In this document: piece after piece, positions 6,512 to 7,417 of the stretch
How the letters are laid out: each line of letters starts with the position of its first letter
Numbering within the stretch: position 1 is the first letter of the stretch
Origin: Candidatus Rokuibacteriota bacterium
Lineage (GTDB): Bacteria; Methylomirabilota; Methylomirabilia; Rokubacteriales; CSP1-6
DNA length: 7,417 nt
Assembly (NCBI GenBank): GCA_003221435.1
Contig: QHRS01000195.1
Location: 1 to 7,417, forward strand
Direction of reading: 5' to 3'
The notes under the pieces: model-generated
Seen by the model: only the letters and a program-made list of their open reading frames with translations
Told to the model about the DNA's origin: nothing
Databases searched by the model: none
Translations under genes and position numbers: made by a program

Positions 6512-6595
6512 CGCTTTCGAGCGCCGGCTTTGCCGGCGCGATGCGATTCGGGGGGAGGCTCGGAGGGGGCCGTCGAGGCCCCCTTCGACGGTTTA
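6512..6595. repeat. GC-rich tandem-hairpin repeat, copy B (complete)
   Basis: Bases 6526-6595 match copy A at 1-69. This copy is complete and shows three successive stem-loops. CGCT-TTCG-AGCG is at 6512-6523, GCGCCGG-CTTTG-CCGGCGC at 6521-6539 (sharing three bases with the first, so the two compete), and a 12-bp stem at 6560-6588. The G-rich block at 6551-6569 contains four runs of two or more G. The right edge falls on the TAA stop of the sigma-factor fusion gene, as copy A falls on the stop of an unrelated gene. It looks like a dispersed, structured intergenic repeat of the host genome. Whether 6512-6525 belongs to the element cannot be judged, because copy A is cut at that point. Confidence 0.72.
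6560..6588 (-). terminator. Strong stem-loop just after the sigma-fusion stop; possible terminator
   Basis: TCGGAGGGGGCC (6560-6571) pairs with GGCCCCCTTCGA (6577-6588) around the loop GTCGA. On a plus-strand RNA all 12 pairs form, one being G-U. On a minus-strand RNA the same position is an A-C mismatch. The stem begins 4 bases after the stop codon at 6593-6595, nearly the same spacing as at copy A. There is no U-tract, so a Rho-independent terminator role is only a possibility. Confidence 0.42.
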
Positions 6596-7417
6596 GCCCG
6601 GGTTGGGATCGGCCCAGATAACGATGATCAGGACACCATCCTCATAACGCGGGCCGCCGATAAGCGCCGGGCGCCCGGGCTGAGCCAGGACGTTCACGTT
6701 CAGCTCGATCAGATTGCCCCGCGCCAACCGGAGCCGCATGCGGACGGCGCTGTTGACGACCCCCTCGGGCATGACCTCGAGCAACCGGTCCCCCGGCACT
6801 GCCCACCGCTGCGTCGTCCCGACGGGCACCTGGGCCCGATAGCGCTCGAGGGTCGTGTATTCCTTGTAGCGGAACAGCTCCCGCAACCGCGCCAGGATCC
6901 GGTTGAAATGCTCGTCCGCGGCCTCGGGCCGCAGCGTCTGTCCCGAGGCCAGCGCCTCGGTGGCGAGCAGGATACGCGCGCCGAAGCGGACGGCCTGCTG
7001 CGCGCCCGCGGGCGCACCCGCCGAAAGCGCGAAGAGCAGACCGAGCAGCAGGAGCAACAGGGGCTTGAGCAGTTCCTTGAGACGCTTGCGCGCGTTGTGC
7101 AGCCGCGACATCACGGTCCCCGCGGGGGTGTTCAAAATCTCTGCGATCTCCCGGTACGACAGCCCTTCGACGTCGCTCAACACGATCATCGTGCGGAAAT
7201 TTGGCGGCAACGCGTCGAGCGTCCGCGCGATGCGGGCGCGTTTCTCCCGTCGGGCCGCCTCTTCGTCCGGGCTCGCCGTGACGTCATCGGGCAACACCCC
7301 GTTCCATTCGTTCTCCGGCACCTCCTCGGATCCGAAGGCGCGGCGACGGGCGGCGCGCTGCCGCACCCGGTCGGTCGCCAGGTTCACGACGATCCGGAAG
7401 AGCCACGTGTAGAACGC
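6593..7417 (-). CDS. ECF-type RNA polymerase sigma factor fused to a signal-peptide-like segment and an exported domain (5' end outside window)
   Basis: The frame runs open to the window edge, so the true start lies beyond 7417; 274 residues are visible. Residues 1-25 (FYTWLFRIVVNLATDRVRQR) match sigma region 2.3-2.4, which recognises the -10 element. Residues 62-115 match sigma region 4, with the helix-turn-helix in LSYREIAEILNTPAGTVMSR and the usual ending RLHNARKRLKELL. Instead of stopping there, the frame continues into a Leu-rich stretch (119-133) and an AGA|QQ site (137-141) that looks like a signal peptidase site. A domain of about 135 residues follows, with a helical start (HFNRILARLRELFRYKEY) and a beta-rich end (RLLEVMPEGV, IGGPRYEDGVLIIVIW). 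I do not recognise a named family for that domain, though I recall stand-alone secreted proteins of similar style. Basic residues before the hydrophobic stretch predict the sigma part inside and the C-terminal domain outside the cytoplasm. An internal ATG at 7109-7111 could start the exported part on its own. No anti-sigma gene is visible. Confidence 0.8.
   Translation of the reverse strand, partial: AFYTWLFRIVVNLATDRVRQRAARRRAFGSEEVPENEWNGVLPDDVTASPDEEAARREKRARIARTLDALPPNFRTMIVLSDVEGLSYREIAEILNTPAGTVMSRLHNARKRLKELLKPLLLLLLGLLFALSAGAPAGAQQAVRFGARILLATEALASGQTLRPEAADEHFNRILARLRELFRYKEYTTLERYRAQVPVGTTQRWAVPGDRLLEVMPEGVVNSAVRMRLRLARGNLIELNVNVLAQPGRPALIGGPRYEDGVLIIVIWADPNPG

Noticed and set aside
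6375..6525. Cobalamin riboswitch upstream of the cobS/cobC operon
   Set aside because: I looked for a B12-box-like segment in the leader and saw none; the gap is also short once the repeat is excluded.
1..7417. CRISPR array, insertion sequence, tRNA or rRNA genes
   Set aside because: No regularly spaced direct repeats, transposase motifs, terminal inverted repeats with target duplications, or tRNA/rRNA-like sequence were seen by eye.

Overview
The window is a high-GC bacterial chromosome fragment with closely packed genes, nearly all on the minus strand. The gene styles (a TMTC-like TPR membrane protein, a DUF3047 secreted protein, an ECF-type sigma factor, GC-rich hairpin repeats at gene ends) remind me of uncultivated soil or subsurface lineages such as Candidatus Rokubacteria/Methylomirabilota or deltaproteobacterial relatives. 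That is recollection; there is no rRNA or marker gene here to prove it.

Layout from left to right. Bases 1-69 hold a GC-rich hairpin repeat lying directly after the stop of a small secreted protein (67-492, minus). Upstream of that gene on the same strand are a polytopic membrane protein with C-terminal TPRs (545-2197, minus) and an Hsp15-like S4 RNA-binding protein (2202-2582, minus); the last two are only 4 bp apart, so these three look like one transcription unit. A 220-bp divergent spacer follows. The only plus-strand gene is a DUF3047 secreted protein (2803-3470), broken by an internal deletion with a frameshift.

Converging on it is a second minus-strand unit: an acyl-CoA carboxyltransferase beta subunit (4851-6374), CobS (4083-4829) and a CobC-like histidine phosphatase (3477-4082). 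CobS and CobC act together in assembling the lower nucleotide loop of cobalamin. The carboxyltransferase would need biotin carboxylase/carrier partners that are not in the window.

At 6526-6595 a second copy of the hairpin repeat follows the stop of the last gene (6593 to beyond 7417, minus). That gene is an ECF-type sigma factor whose C-terminus runs without a stop into a signal-peptide-like hydrophobic segment and a roughly 135-residue domain predicted to lie outside the cytoplasm.

The observations most worth a second look are this sigma/secreted-domain fusion, the paired hairpin repeat that sits in nearly the same register to two unrelated stop codons, and the DUF3047 deletion. I found no CRISPR array, transposase, tRNA, rRNA or recognisable riboswitch.
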